From assembly GCF_001624705.1 (NCBI RefSeq), contig NZ_JSEO01000007.1:223624-287623 (forward strand): 64,000 nucleotides of DNA, given 5' to 3'. Positions within the stretch are counted from its first letter, which is position 1. The number at the start of each line of letters is the position of its first letter. Shown here piece by piece: positions 47,911 to 57,121 of the stretch. The position numbers and the translations under genes were made by a program. Source of the stretch: Marinomonas sp. SBI8L. Lineage in GTDB: Bacteria > Pseudomonadota > Gammaproteobacteria > Pseudomonadales > Marinomonadaceae. The notes beneath the pieces are model-generated. The model worked only from the letters and a program-made list of their open reading frames with translations. It was not told the DNA's origin and made no database searches.

Positions 47911-49809
47911 ATGACAACTTGGTCTGTCAAAGACTCAATCGAACTTTACAATGTAGATCACTGGAGTGGTGGTTTCTTTTCGATTAATGAAAGTGGCAAT
48001 GTGGAAGCCCGCCCTGATAGGGAACAAAATATTGACTTAACCAAGTTGGCAGCTGAGTTACAGCAGCAGAATATTCCATTTCCTACTTTAGTTCGTTTTC
48101 CCAATATTCTGCATTCTCGTATTAGCAAAATTACCAGTTCATTCCATCAAGCGATTGATTTTTACCAGTACCAAGGGGATTACGCTATTGTGTATCCTAT
48201 CAAGGTAAACCAACAGCGGCGTGTTGTTGAGGAAATAACAGGTTTTCAAAAAGATAACCCGCTGTCAGTGGGTTTAGAAGCGGGCAGTAAGCCAGAGCTA
48301 ATGGCCGTTCTTGCCATGCACCAAAGTCCTGATGGTGTGATTGTTTGTAACGGTTATAAGGATAAAGAGTTTATTCATCTTGCGCTTATGGCAGAGAAAA
48401 TGGGCCACAAAGTGTTTATTGTGGTGGAGAAGATGCATGAACTTGGCTGGATTCTAGAAGAAGCAGAACGCTTGAATGTGAAACCAAGAATCGGTATTCG
48501 CATCCGTCTTGCTTCAACCTGTACAACGCATTGGGATAATAGTGGCGGTGATAAGTCTAAATTCGGTTTAACTACCTCTCAGCTTATGCGCGCGATAGAA
48601 GCATTACGCCAATCTGACATGCTAGATTGCCTTGAGTTAATTCACTTCCATCTAGGGTCTCAGATTACCCGTATCCGTGATATTCAAAATAGCCTAAAAG
48701 AGTGCGCTCGTTTTTATGCCGAACTGCATAGCCTAGGTGCCAAAGTGCAATGGGTTGATGTAGGTGGCGGATTAGGTGTGGATTACGAGGGCACAAGGTG
48801 TCAAAGTGCATATTCTGCTAACTACAGCATCAGTGAATATGCGAACAATGTGGTTTTCGCTTTTCATAACATTTGCCAATTACATGATTTGCCTCACCCC
48901 AATCTAATTTCTGAATCAGGCCGTGCTGTGACTGCGCATCATGCCATGATGATAACGAATGTCTTTTCTCATGGGGAAGAGCCTCTAGTGACCGAAGCGC
49001 CAGAGCAGGATGATGATCAAACTGTCACCATGAGGCTTTGGGAATCGTTACAAGCATTGGAAGGTAAGGCTCAAGATAAGCGTTCTCTAGTGGAGCTTTA
49101 CCATGATTTATGGGATGACTTTAACGAAGCCTTGTCATTGTATAACCATGGCCAATTAGCACTGATGCAAAGAGCGCAAGCAGAAAACCTCTTTACCGCA
49201 GCATGTCGCTTATTACTACCAAGACTAGATAATAGAAACCGAGGCCATAGAACCATTATTGATGAACTTAACGATAGGCTAGCGCAAAAAGTTTTTGTGA
49301 ACTTGTCAGTGTTTCAGTCCATGCCTGATGCATGGGGGATAGATCAAGTTTTCCCCGTACTGCCTTTACAAGGGTTAGATAAAGCCCCCTCTTTTAGAGG
49401 GAAAATACAAGATATAACCTGTGATTCTGATGGCTGTTTGTATCGTTATGTGGATGGCCAAGGCTTAGAGTCTAGCTTGCCTTTACCTCCGCCACCTAAA
49501 GAGAATGAAGATTATCTTTTTGGCTTTTTCCTTGTGGGTGCTTATCAAGAAACCTTGGGGGATTTACATAACCTTTTTGGTGATACTAGTTCTGTTGATG
49601 TTTATCTTACTGATACAGGTTTTAAACTTGATCATGTGCTTATGGGTGACAGGGTACAAGACGTACTAAGGTACGTAAGTTATAAGGAGAACGAGTTGCT
49701 TGAGCGTTATCAGGAAAAAATCGCATCAAGTAAACTCAATCAAGATGAGCAAGGCGCTTTGCTAGCTCGATGTGAAAAGGTATTAAGTGGTTATACCTAT
49801 CTAACTTAG
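47911..49809 (+). CDS. speA: biosynthetic arginine decarboxylase
   Basis: PLP enzyme converting arginine to agmatine, entry to putrescine. The ATG at 47911 follows AAGGAGA, a near-perfect ribosome site; an ATG at 47887 is rejected because it lies upstream of that site. The PLP lysine is K98 in VYPIKVNQ. Other SpeA features are GLEAGSKPELM, CNGYKDKEFI, HFHLGSQI, WVDVGGGLGVDY and SESGRAVTAHH. 632 residues. No speB is visible next to it. With speE it forms a polyamine locus. Confidence 0.97.
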   Translation: MTTWSVKDSIELYNVDHWSGGFFSINESGNVEARPDREQNIDLTKLAAELQQQNIPFPTLVRFPNILHSRISKITSSFHQAIDFYQYQGDYAIVYPIKVNQQRRVVEEITGFQKDNPLSVGLEAGSKPELMAVLAMHQSPDGVIVCNGYKDKEFIHLALMAEKMGHKVFIVVEKMHELGWILEEAERLNVKPRIGIRIRLASTCTTHWDNSGGDKSKFGLTTSQLMRAIEALRQSDMLDCLELIHFHLGSQITRIRDIQNSLKECARFYAELHSLGAKVQWVDVGGGLGVDYEGTRCQSAYSANYSISEYANNVVFAFHNICQLHDLPHPNLISESGRAVTAHHAMMITNVFSHGEEPLVTEAPEQDDDQTVTMRLWESLQALEGKAQDKRSLVELYHDLWDDFNEALSLYNHGQLALMQRAQAENLFTAACRLLLPRLDNRNRGHRTIIDELNDRLAQKVFVNLSVFQSMPDAWGIDQVFPVLPLQGLDKAPSFRGKIQDITCDSDGCLYRYVDGQGLESSLPLPPPPKENEDYLFGFFLVGAYQETLGDLHNLFGDTSSVDVYLTDTGFKLDHVLMGDRVQDVLRYVSYKENELLERYQEKIASSKLNQDEQGALLARCEKVLSGYTYLT

Positions 49810-49914
49810 CATAAGTTAAAAGAACCAAGCCCTCGTATCTCCCTTAGTGGGTATTGGTTTGCACTAAAGGGCTTGATAGCATGCTTTACTTATCTGAGGT
49901 AAAAGCCTGATAAG

Positions 49915-49943
49915 CAAAAAAGAGCCCGTGCAAAACACGGGCT
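49915..49943 (-). terminator. minus-strand intrinsic terminator with no annotated upstream gene
   Basis: Perfect eight-base-pair stem AGCCCGTG/CACGGGCT, loop of five. Read on the minus strand it is followed by a run of six T residues after one C. On the plus strand no T-run follows. It therefore ends a leftward transcript that must start between here and about 50260, where no minus-strand gene is otherwise found. Confidence 0.75.
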
Positions 49944-50143
49944 AAGAATCTACTAAGAGAATACCGTTAAAGGGGGAAACGGCATTCGATTTGATAGCAA
50001 TACAGAAACTGAATTGCCTGACAGTCCTACAAGTGATACTGCGCTTTTGCTAATCTTTTGATTGAGTCCTAATGATGGACATGCTCCAACTGAGCCTTAT
50101 AGCATCAGTAGCAGTATAGTAATGGTTCCAAATCAAAAGCCAT
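49915..50143 (-). ncRNA. candidate small RNA or micro-ORF transcript
   Basis: Inferred only from the minus-strand terminator at 49915. Upstream on that strand are four GGA triplets in different contexts, a nine-base-pair hairpin with a CCCCC loop, and a 12-codon frame at 50105-50143 (ATG with AGG five bases before, peptide MAFDLEPLLYCY). TATACT and TATAGT boxes exist at 50113-50118 and 50162-50167, but without good -35 partners. It could be a regulatory RNA, including a CsrA-binding type, or a leader transcript. I do not recognise the family. Confidence 0.3.
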
Positions 50144-50264
50144 AATTACCTGTCACTTCTAACTATAGACAAACTTCTGATTTTGCGCGTTTTTTTAATA
50201 AATTTTATTTGCCTTTAATCTTTATGATTGAAAATTTAGCAAAGGTTTTGCCATAGGAAAGAGT

Positions 50265-50963
50265 ATGAAAATAGCCTTATTACTGTGTGATGATATCAGT
50301 GCAGAGCTGCATGATGAGTTTGGTCACTATCAAGATATGTTCCGTCATTTAGTAAATAAAGACGATGAATTGACCGTGTTTCCTGTGTATCTATACCCAG
50401 AAAGCCAAGACACGCATTTGCCTAATATTGATGAGTTTGATGGTTTTATTGTCTCTGGTAGTAAGCATGGCGTCTATGAAGATCATATTTGGTTAGCACC
50501 CTTGTTCGAAACTATTCGTGCTGTGTTTAAAGCGAATAAAAAGCTTGTTGGTATCTGCTTTGGGCATCAGGCGATTGCTATGGCGTTAGGTGGTAATGTG
50601 GCTAAATCTGATAAGGGCTGGGGAATAGGGCACTACCAAAATCAATGGTTATCAGAAAGCAAAGAGTCTGATAATGACTTAGTGTTGTTAAGCTTTCATC
50701 AAGACCAAGTAGAAGCTATGCCAGCAGGTTTTGAGGTTTTGGCAGCAAGTGAATTTTGCCCTTATTATGTAACCCGTTATCAGCAACAGGTACTGACTAC
50801 TCAAGGCCATCCAGAAATGTCTGCTGACTATATTCTCGCCATAGTGAATTTATTTGAAGAAAAGATAGGGTCTGACACAGCCAAGCAATGTCGACAAAGT
50901 ATGCTAAAGCAGGATGATACTCAAAACTTTCGTAGAAAAATCTGTGAATTTTGGAATAATTAG
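50265..50963 (+). CDS. class I glutamine amidotransferase (GMP-synthase-like)
   Basis: Stand-alone GATase1-domain protein of 232 residues. The nucleophile is C98 in GICFGHQ and the catalytic His-Glu pair is H182/E184 in GHPEMS, so the triad is complete. FDGFIVSGSKHGVYED forms the oxyanion-side loop. Family members include proteins annotated as GMP-synthase-related or gamma-glutamyl hydrolases acting on small amines. The location near speA would allow a role with gamma-glutamyl polyamines, but that is only a guess. The ATG at 50265 has AGGAAAGAG upstream. The next gene follows at 51 bases and may be co-transcribed. Confidence 0.85.
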   Translation: MKIALLLCDDISAELHDEFGHYQDMFRHLVNKDDELTVFPVYLYPESQDTHLPNIDEFDGFIVSGSKHGVYEDHIWLAPLFETIRAVFKANKKLVGICFGHQAIAMALGGNVAKSDKGWGIGHYQNQWLSESKESDNDLVLLSFHQDQVEAMPAGFEVLAASEFCPYYVTRYQQQVLTTQGHPEMSADYILAIVNLFEEKIGSDTAKQCRQSMLKQDDTQNFRRKICEFWNN

Positions 50964-51014
50964 GCACACTGGAATAAACCCTCTTGCTATAAGTGCCAAA
51001 AAGGAAGTCGCTTA

Positions 51015-51899
51015 ATGTTTAGTGAATCTGTTGAGTTACCTTATTATGCCGCTATTTTAACAGTAAGGCTGAATTCAGCGCATGCTGCATTTGAAATCAT
51101 GATGGATAAAATGATGCAGGTGGCGACTCAACAAAAGGGTTTTTTAGGTGCAGAACAATCTCAAAACGAAGAAAATATCTACATTTCATATTGGCAAGAT
51201 GTCGATAGCATTCATGCTTGGCAAGCCCACTCTTTGTATACAAGAGCCGAAAGTCTTGGAGAGAATTTCTGGTTTGAAGCCTATGAACTTCGCATTGTCG
51301 AAGTGCGAGAGCAAAAAAGCTTTGTTGCCCCTGATAATGAAATAGTGCACGTTCGTTTCCCTGAAATAAAAACCGAACGGGGGGTATTGAAAATACTTTC
51401 TCCCGATCAAGCGCCACTATTACATGATTATGTGTGTCAGAATCGCACTTTTTTTAAAGAGTGGGAACCCGCAAGGCACGATTCCTATTATGAACTGGAA
51501 ACCTCCATTCAAAGAATTAAGCAGTGTCGAAAGGACTTCCTTCAACATCAAGCCTTTGCATTTTTTTTATTAAACCCAGAAGAAACGAAAATCTTAGGTT
51601 ACTGTAACTTCTCCAATCTTGTTCAAGGTGTTTTTCAAGCTTGTTACCTAGGTTATAGCTTAGCCGAAGCCGAGCAGAAAAAAGGGTTAATGCATGAAGC
51701 TATTTCAGCAGGTATTGAGTACATGCATAAAACACAAAACATCAGTCGTTTTATGGCGAATTATATGCCCAAAAACCAAGCCAGTGGGGCTGTTTTAAAG
51801 CGTTTAGGTTTTGTTGAAGAAGGCAGAGCAGAGAAGTATTTGAAGATAGCGGGTAAATGGGAAGACCATATACTCACGGCAAAGGTATTGCGTTCTTAG
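51015..51899 (+). CDS. two-domain protein: ABM-like domain fused to GNAT acetyltransferase
   Basis: The N-terminal 100 residues look like an antibiotic-biosynthesis-monooxygenase (ABM) ferredoxin-like domain (AILTVRLN, GFLGAEQSQ, ISYWQDVDSIHAWQAHSLY). Residues about 120-294 are a RimJ/RimL-type GNAT acetyltransferase with FFKEWEPARHDSYY, the acetyl-CoA-side LGYSLAEAEQKKGLMHEA and the C-terminal NQASGAVLKRLGFVEEGRAEKY. Each domain is common; I do not recall them fused. The ATG at 51015 follows AAAAAGGAAG. Substrate unknown. It may be co-transcribed with the amidotransferase 51 bases upstream. Confidence 0.8.
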   Translation: MFSESVELPYYAAILTVRLNSAHAAFEIMMDKMMQVATQQKGFLGAEQSQNEENIYISYWQDVDSIHAWQAHSLYTRAESLGENFWFEAYELRIVEVREQKSFVAPDNEIVHVRFPEIKTERGVLKILSPDQAPLLHDYVCQNRTFFKEWEPARHDSYYELETSIQRIKQCRKDFLQHQAFAFFLLNPEETKILGYCNFSNLVQGVFQACYLGYSLAEAEQKKGLMHEAISAGIEYMHKTQNISRFMANYMPKNQASGAVLKRLGFVEEGRAEKYLKIAGKWEDHILTAKVLRS

Positions 51900-51961
51900 G
51901 ATTTGTTTAGGCGTCGATTTTGTCGTTTTGATTTGCAATGCTTATTTGTTGCTGCGATTCG

Positions 51962-52663
51962 TTATTTCTTTTTAATCACCAGCACCCTGTCTTTTGCTGG
52001 TGGTGGACTATAAATACTCAAGCACTGGCTAGTACCTTGGTTAAGGTTTTTAAGCCTGTGCCTTTGTTTTTCATTTACCAAAGCCCAATCAAACTTTTCT
52101 AATAGCACTTCTTTTTTATCTATCAGCAGGTTGAAATCACCCTTTAGTGACATGATGAACTGTCTGGATTGCCTATGATAATGCAAATGCTCAGCTTCAT
52201 TCTCTGGGTAGGTTTCAAGATCAATACTTAAGCTTTCGATATGACTGATGGTTTGTCGGTTAATACTTTCATTATTTTCGATTTTGCTTTTAGAGCTCTG
52301 ATTCATCAGATAATGCTCGTTAGCGCAAGGAGCTAAATTGCCTTGATAAGCCACTAGCAGTAACTCTACCGAAGGAGATAAAAGCACCAGCTTGTGGGCG
52401 CGGTTTGGCTTAATCCAAGCGCCTTGGTATTGGTTTAACGCCGTACCAACGTCTGCATCACTTAAGTAAGCTTGTCCAGCCAGAAGAAATACAAAAGCAT
52501 CATTGGGGAAATGGTAAAAGCGACTATGTTGCTCATCTTGAATGACACTTTCATGATAGATTCTAAAATGACTTTCGTTACACAAGATCCGCCTTTTGCT
52601 CGCTTGGCCAAGCGCGTGCTGCGGGCTTGGGTAGGGGGCTTGGGATGGATCGGCTGAATTCAT
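51962..52663 (-). CDS. cupin-fold protein of unknown function
   Basis: Cytoplasmic protein of 233 residues without signal peptide. Two beta-rich halves look like cupins: about 45-110 (FHFPNDAFVFLLAGQAYLSD-type strand pattern, then GAWIKPNRAHKLVLL) and about 165-225 (HLHYHRQSRQFIMSLKGDF, then WALVNEKQRHRLKNL). The second half retains a possible metal-binding HxH (HLHYH) and a later histidine. No DNA-binding domain is attached, unlike AraC regulators. It converges with the ABM-GNAT gene and is divergent from parC. No specific function can be assigned. Confidence 0.6.
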   Translation of the reverse strand: MNSADPSQAPYPSPQHALGQASKRRILCNESHFRIYHESVIQDEQHSRFYHFPNDAFVFLLAGQAYLSDADVGTALNQYQGAWIKPNRAHKLVLLSPSVELLLVAYQGNLAPCANEHYLMNQSSKSKIENNESINRQTISHIESLSIDLETYPENEAEHLHYHRQSRQFIMSLKGDFNLLIDKKEVLLEKFDWALVNEKQRHRLKNLNQGTSQCLSIYSPPPAKDRVLVIKKK

Positions 52664-52857
52664 TTTACTTCCTTCATAAAGTAAAGAGACGGTTTTAATA
52701 GCATTTATTATGCCTTATTTTTCCTTTCTTCAAACCAAAAATCTCTGCTATTTGGTTGGCTAATGAATGAGTTAAGGTAAAAATGACGAAAATCTAACCA
52801 GAGGGCAAAGATTTCAGCAACTCATGGCGTTTATTTAGCATTTAAAGGTCGATAAAG

Positions 52858-52887
52858 TTGCGGGCATTGGCTGCAATTCTTTATAGT
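52858..52887 (+). promoter_or_regulatory. possible sigma-70 promoter of parC
   Basis: TTGCGG at 52858 and TATAGT at 52882 are separated by 18 bases, about 95 bases before the parC start. It lies in the 317-base gap between the cupin gene and parC. Nothing else recognisable is present in this gap. Confidence 0.35.
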
Positions 52888-52980
52888 AGAGCCCATATTT
52901 TTCATCCTAATTAAGATTAGGGAAGCAAAGACTTAGTTCATTCTAAGTGCTGGCCAAATTTTGTAAGAAGGAAATCATCC

Positions 52981-55269
52981 TTGAGCGAGTTGTCAAATTT
53001 CGAGCAGAACGAAACATTGTCCCTGCAGGAATACACAGAAAAAGCCTATTTGAATTATTCCATGTACGTCATCTTAGACAGGGCTTTGCCCCACATAGGT
53101 GATGGACTCAAGCCAGTGCAAAGGCGCATCATCTATGCGATGAGCGAGCTGGGTTTAAAAGCGACGGCTAAATATAAAAAATCAGCACGTACTGTGGGTG
53201 ATGTACTAGGTAAGTTCCATCCACATGGTGATAGTGCTTGTTATGAAGCTATGGTGCTAATGGCTCAGCCGTTTTCTTATCGTTATCCTATGGTCGATGG
53301 TCAAGGTAACTGGGGCGCGCCGGATGATCCAAAATCCTTCGCCGCTATGCGTTATACCGAATCTAGGTTATCAAAATATGCCGATGTGCTATTGCGTGAA
53401 GTATCACAAGGTACGGTTGATTGGATTCCAAACTTTGATGGCACATTAAAAGAGCCGTCAGTATTACCAGCAAGATTACCTAACCTACTATTAAACGGTA
53501 CTACAGGTATTGCGGTAGGTATGGCAACGGATGTGCCGCCACACAACCTCACCGAAGTGGGTAATGCTTGTATTCATCTGCTTAATAATCCAAATGCGGA
53601 TTTAGATGATTTGATGAACTTCGTACAGGGTCCTGATTATCCGACTGGTGGTGAGATCACAACACCGAAAGCCGATATCAAAAAGCTGTATGAAACAGGT
53701 AAAGGCCAAATTAAAGCCCGCGCTCGTTATGAGATGGAAGAGGGCGACATTGTTATTAATGAATTACCTCATTACGCCTCTGGCTCGAAGATTCTAGAGC
53801 AGATAGCCGCGCAAATGCAGGCTAAAAAATTACCTATGATAGTGGACTTACGTGATGAGTCTGACCATGAAAACCCAACACGTTTAGTGCTCGTGCCTAA
53901 ATCAAACAGGGTTGATGTGGAAGCTGTCATGACGCACTTATTCGCTTCAACAGACCTTGAACGATCTTATCGCGTTAACATGAATGTTATCGGATTAGAC
54001 GGCTTGCCTCATGTTAAAGGCCTAAAAGCATTTTTAACTGAATGGCTTAAATTTAGAATCGATGTAGTACGTAAGCGTCTTCAATTTAGATTAGATAAAG
54101 TCCTTAATCGTTTGCATATTCTTGAAGGTTTATTAGTTGCCTTTTTGAATATTGATGAAGTGATTGAAATTATCCGTAATGAAGAAAAACCAAAGGCAGA
54201 GCTTATGTCTCGTTTTGGTTTAACAGACATTCAAGCGGAAGCTATTTTAGAGCTGAAATTACGTCATCTAGCAAAACTAGAAGAGATGCGTATTAAAGGT
54301 GAACAAGACGAGTTAGAGAAAGAGCGTAAGCAACTTGAAGCACTACTTGGTTCAGATCGCAAACTGAAAAAACTCATCAGTGAAGAGATCCAAGAAGCGA
54401 TTGATGCCCATGGCGATGAAAGACGTACACCGATTGTTGAGCGTAAAGAGTCTCAAGCTTTCAGCGAAGAAGACTTATTGTCTAATGACCCTGTCACGGT
54501 TGTGATCTCTAAACAAGGTTGGATACGTTCTGCTAAAGGTCATGATGTTGACCCGTTAGCTCTTAACTACAAGTCTGGGGATGAATTCTCTATTTCCTGT
54601 AAAGGACGCAGTAATCAGACACTCGTTCTATTAGCGTCTAATGGGCGTAGCTACTCAATTAAAGCGCATACCTTGCCATCAGCGAGAGGGCAAGGTGAAC
54701 CAATCACAGGGCGTATTAGCCTAGATAAAGATGTCACAATCGTGGCGGCTATGCTTGATACAGACAGTGCTTTCTACCTTATTGCCAGTGATGCCGGTTA
54801 TGGCTTTATTGCTAAATTGGGTGATCTTCATGCTAAGAATAAGGCAGGTAAAGCAACCTTAACCTTGCCTACTTCGGCGAAAGTGCTTGGCCCTATACGC
54901 GTGTCAGACCCTGCTAACTCTCATATCGTCGTGACCTCTAACGAAGGACGTATGCTTGCCTTTAAAGCTGACTCCCTGCCTCAAATGGCGAAGGGTAAGG
55001 GTAATAAGATGATTAGCATTCAAGCCTCTCGTGCCGCGAGTCATGAAGAGTATGTGGTTGCCATGGCAAGTGTGTTAGCGGATGACTTATTACAAGCGCA
55101 TTCTGGTAAGCGCTTTATGTCTTTCACACAAAAAGACTTAAATGAATACCAAGGTGAGCGAGGGCGACGTGGTTTGAAATTACCTCGTGGTTTCCAACGT
55201 GTTGATGCATTAGAAGTGAAATTAGGTGAAGGTAAAAGTGCTCAGGCACAATCTGATTTACTTAGCTAA
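52981..55269 (+). CDS. parC: DNA topoisomerase IV subunit A
   Basis: Decatenates daughter chromosomes with ParE. 762 residues. The catalytic tyrosine is Y125 (MRYTESRLS). The quinolone region reads [10 protein letters not shown] with S85 and E89 (E. coli Ser80 and Glu84), the sensitive type. It lacks the GyrA box, and the C-terminal domain is shorter and more degenerate than in GyrA, as expected. The start is TTG at 52981 with AAGGAA upstream. parE is not adjacent. Confidence 0.97.
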   Translation: MSELSNFEQNETLSLQEYTEKAYLNYSMYVILDRALPHIGDGLKPVQRRIIYAMSELGLKATAKYKKSARTVGDVLGKFHPHGDSACYEAMVLMAQPFSYRYPMVDGQGNWGAPDDPKSFAAMRYTESRLSKYADVLLREVSQGTVDWIPNFDGTLKEPSVLPARLPNLLLNGTTGIAVGMATDVPPHNLTEVGNACIHLLNNPNADLDDLMNFVQGPDYPTGGEITTPKADIKKLYETGKGQIKARARYEMEEGDIVINELPHYASGSKILEQIAAQMQAKKLPMIVDLRDESDHENPTRLVLVPKSNRVDVEAVMTHLFASTDLERSYRVNMNVIGLDGLPHVKGLKAFLTEWLKFRIDVVRKRLQFRLDKVLNRLHILEGLLVAFLNIDEVIEIIRNEEKPKAELMSRFGLTDIQAEAILELKLRHLAKLEEMRIKGEQDELEKERKQLEALLGSDRKLKKLISEEIQEAIDAHGDERRTPIVERKESQAFSEEDLLSNDPVTVVISKQGWIRSAKGHDVDPLALNYKSGDEFSISCKGRSNQTLVLLASNGRSYSIKAHTLPSARGQGEPITGRISLDKDVTIVAAMLDTDSAFYLIASDAGYGFIAKLGDLHAKNKAGKATLTLPTSAKVLGPIRVSDPANSHIVVTSNEGRMLAFKADSLPQMAKGKGNKMISIQASRAASHEEYVVAMASVLADDLLQAHSGKRFMSFTQKDLNEYQGERGRRGLKLPRGFQRVDALEVKLGEGKSAQAQSDLLS

Positions 55270-55305
55270 CGAGTTGAAGCCAACTCACTGAAAAAGCAGA
55301 GATAA

Positions 55306-55335
55306 ACAAAAAAGGGCCGTATGGCCCTTTTTTGT
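55306..55335. terminator. bidirectional terminator between parC and a LysR gene
   Basis: Symmetric hairpin AAAAAAGGGCC/GGCCCTTTTTT with loop GTAT; ends both converging genes. Confidence 0.92.
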
Positions 55336-55352
55336 GCCTAGTGATTAGCTTT

Positions 55353-56261
55353 TTAACGATCTTTATTTAGCGCTTCACTAACAAAGTCGATAAAACAGCG
55401 CACCTTAGAAGAGAGGTGTTTACGGCTCGGGTAGATCAAATAAACATCAATTTTGAACCTGTCATAATCTTCAAAAAGCTGGACTAACTTGCCGGTTTCT
55501 ATCTCATCACCTAGGTTGAACTTAGGCATGCGTGTAATGCCTTTACCAGCAAGACATAAATCCAACTCTAGCTCAGAGTTATTCGTCATTAAGCGGCTTT
55601 TTACCTGTACTTGAATCGGTTTTTCTTTGTCTGTTTCAAACGACCAAAGATTAGGTTGCTTTACATAAGAATAGGAAATCGTTTGATGATTAACTAACTC
55701 ACTTGGATGAGCCGGGGTGCCGTATTTTTTTAAATAGTCAGGTGAGGCGATAGTCACAGCGTGGGATGAGTATATCTTACGGCTAATAAGACTAGAGTCA
55801 TCAAGCTGATGCGCTCCTCGAACCAAAATATCATAGCCTTCAGTAATCATGTCGACTTTGCGATTGTTTAAATCCACATCCAAATTAACAAGCGGATATC
55901 TATCCAGAAAGTCAGCAAAGATCTCAGGCATTTGAGATAAACCAAAGCTGGTAGGGCAGCTAATACGTAAATCGCCTTTAGGTTCAAGTTGCTGGCCACT
56001 TAACGCTGATTCAGCTTCTTCTGCTTGGTTAATAATCAAGGAGCACTGTCTATAATAAGCTTCACCTTCTGGCGTTAAGCTTAGTGATCGTGTTGTTCTG
56101 TGCATCAGGCGTAAGCCCAAGCGTGACTCTAACTTGTGGATTTCTTTACTGATATAAGAGGTCGAGTGGCCACTGTTTTGCGCTGCTTGAGTAAAGCTGC
56201 CGCTATTGACGACTTCGACAAAAATTACCATGCCGTCTAAAAGTTGTGCGTTATAGGTCAT
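55353..56261 (-). CDS. LysR-family transcriptional regulator
   Basis: Regulator of 302 residues: helix-turn-helix at about 8-65 (FVEVVNSGSFTQAAQNSGHS..ISKEIHKLESRLG, then LMHRTTRSLSLTPEG) and a periplasmic-binding-protein-like effector domain at about 92-295. Divergent from the FMN reductase gene across 185 bases, the standard LysR layout, so it probably controls that gene and itself. The A+T-rich gap holds ATTAATCATTAT near 56352, a possible site, but no clear T-N11-A palindrome was fixed. Effector unknown. Confidence 0.9.
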   Translation of the reverse strand: MTYNAQLLDGMVIFVEVVNSGSFTQAAQNSGHSTSYISKEIHKLESRLGLRLMHRTTRSLSLTPEGEAYYRQCSLIINQAEEAESALSGQQLEPKGDLRISCPTSFGLSQMPEIFADFLDRYPLVNLDVDLNNRKVDMITEGYDILVRGAHQLDDSSLISRKIYSSHAVTIASPDYLKKYGTPAHPSELVNHQTISYSYVKQPNLWSFETDKEKPIQVQVKSRLMTNNSELELDLCLAGKGITRMPKFNLGDEIETGKLVQLFEDYDRFKIDVYLIYPSRKHLSSKVRCFIDFVSEALNKDR

Positions 56262-56446
56262 ACGTTCGAGTTCTAATTTAGATAATTCACTCTAGTGTGC
56301 CTTGTTTCTGATTAAGAGCCAAATGGAAATTATTATTCTACAAAATGTGGATTAATCATTATGTGTTGATAGTCTAATATAACTTCATCGATCAGCTGCA
56401 CCAGATTAAAAGGCAGCTCCACACTGAATTAGATGAGAGAAATATT

Positions 56447-56980
56447 ATGAAAGTATTAGCTTTTGGCGCAAGTAACAGCACTCAATCACTAAACAAGCAA
56501 TTAGCAACTTATGCAGCAGGCCTTCTTGGCCAAAAAGACAATGTAGAAGTTGAGATCCTAGATCTAAACGATTTTGAAATGCCTATCTACAGCAGCGATA
56601 TAGAAAACGCGTCAGGCTTGCCACAATTAGCAAAAGACTTTTATGCAAAAATTGGTGAAGCAGATGCCCTTATTATTTCTTTTGCTGAGCACAACGGTAC
56701 TTACACGGCAGCTTATAAAAATATCTTTGACTGGACATCACGTGTTGATATGAAGCTTTATCAAGAAACGCCAACTGTTTTATTAGCAACATCACCAGGT
56801 CCTGGTGGCGCAGCAACTGTGCTTGCTCAAGCAAAAACATCGGCTCCTTATTTTGCCGGTAATGTTAAAGCGGATCTTTCTATTCCAAGCTTTTATGACA
56901 ACTTTGATTTAGAAAAAGGCGAGTTAACTAACCCAGAGCTTAAAGACAAACTAGAGTCTGCATTAGCTCAGCTTGTTTAA
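56447..56980 (+). CDS. NAD(P)H-dependent FMN reductase / oxidoreductase
   Basis: Flavodoxin-fold enzyme of 177 residues using FMN and NAD(P)H, similar to chromate/azo/quinone reductases. The phosphate-binding opening is FGASNSTQSLNKQLA. The flavin-stacking segment SFAEHNGTYTAAYKNIFDW corresponds to the family's S-xE-YNxSxxAxLKNxxDW region. ATG at 56447. Monocistronic, likely controlled by the divergent LysR protein and possibly induced by quinones or electrophiles; that is inference. Confidence 0.88.
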   Translation: MKVLAFGASNSTQSLNKQLATYAAGLLGQKDNVEVEILDLNDFEMPIYSSDIENASGLPQLAKDFYAKIGEADALIISFAEHNGTYTAAYKNIFDWTSRVDMKLYQETPTVLLATSPGPGGAATVLAQAKTSAPYFAGNVKADLSIPSFYDNFDLEKGELTNPELKDKLESALAQLV

Positions 56981-57046
56981 CTTTATGAGAAGAAACTAGG
57001 TTGAAAAATCTAGCTATAGCGAGAGTTAAAAGCTTAGATCTTCTGT

Positions 57047-57083
57047 TAAAAGCCATCAAATATATCTGTTTGATGGCTTTTTT
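57047..57083. terminator. bidirectional terminator after the FMN reductase
   Basis: Stem AAAAGCCATCAAA/TTTGATGGCTTTT with an eight-base loop and a T-run. It is shared with the converging LysR gene at 57122. Confidence 0.9.
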
Positions 57084-57121
57084 GTATTTGAACTTGTTTA
57101 AGTAAACTTAAATGTACAGCG

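Larger units (their letters stand above)
49810..50264. other. 455-base intergenic region with hairpins and an orphan minus-strand terminator
   Basis: No gene of ordinary size. After speA a hairpin pairs CAAGCCC (49826-49832) with GGGCTTG (49869-49875). A second pairing, CCCTTAGTG (49841) with CACTAAAGGG, competes for the same G residues; neither has a T-run. At 49915-49943 an intrinsic terminator faces left. At about 49960-49985 a stem with a C5 loop on the minus strand (G5 on the plus) is visible. The rest up to the next gene is A+T-rich. Confidence 0.5.

Noticed and set aside
16834-55269. Quinolone-resistance mutations in gyrA or parC
   Set aside because: GyrA Thr83/Asp87 and ParC S85/E89 are natural residues for such species; Thr83 alone is not evidence of selection.
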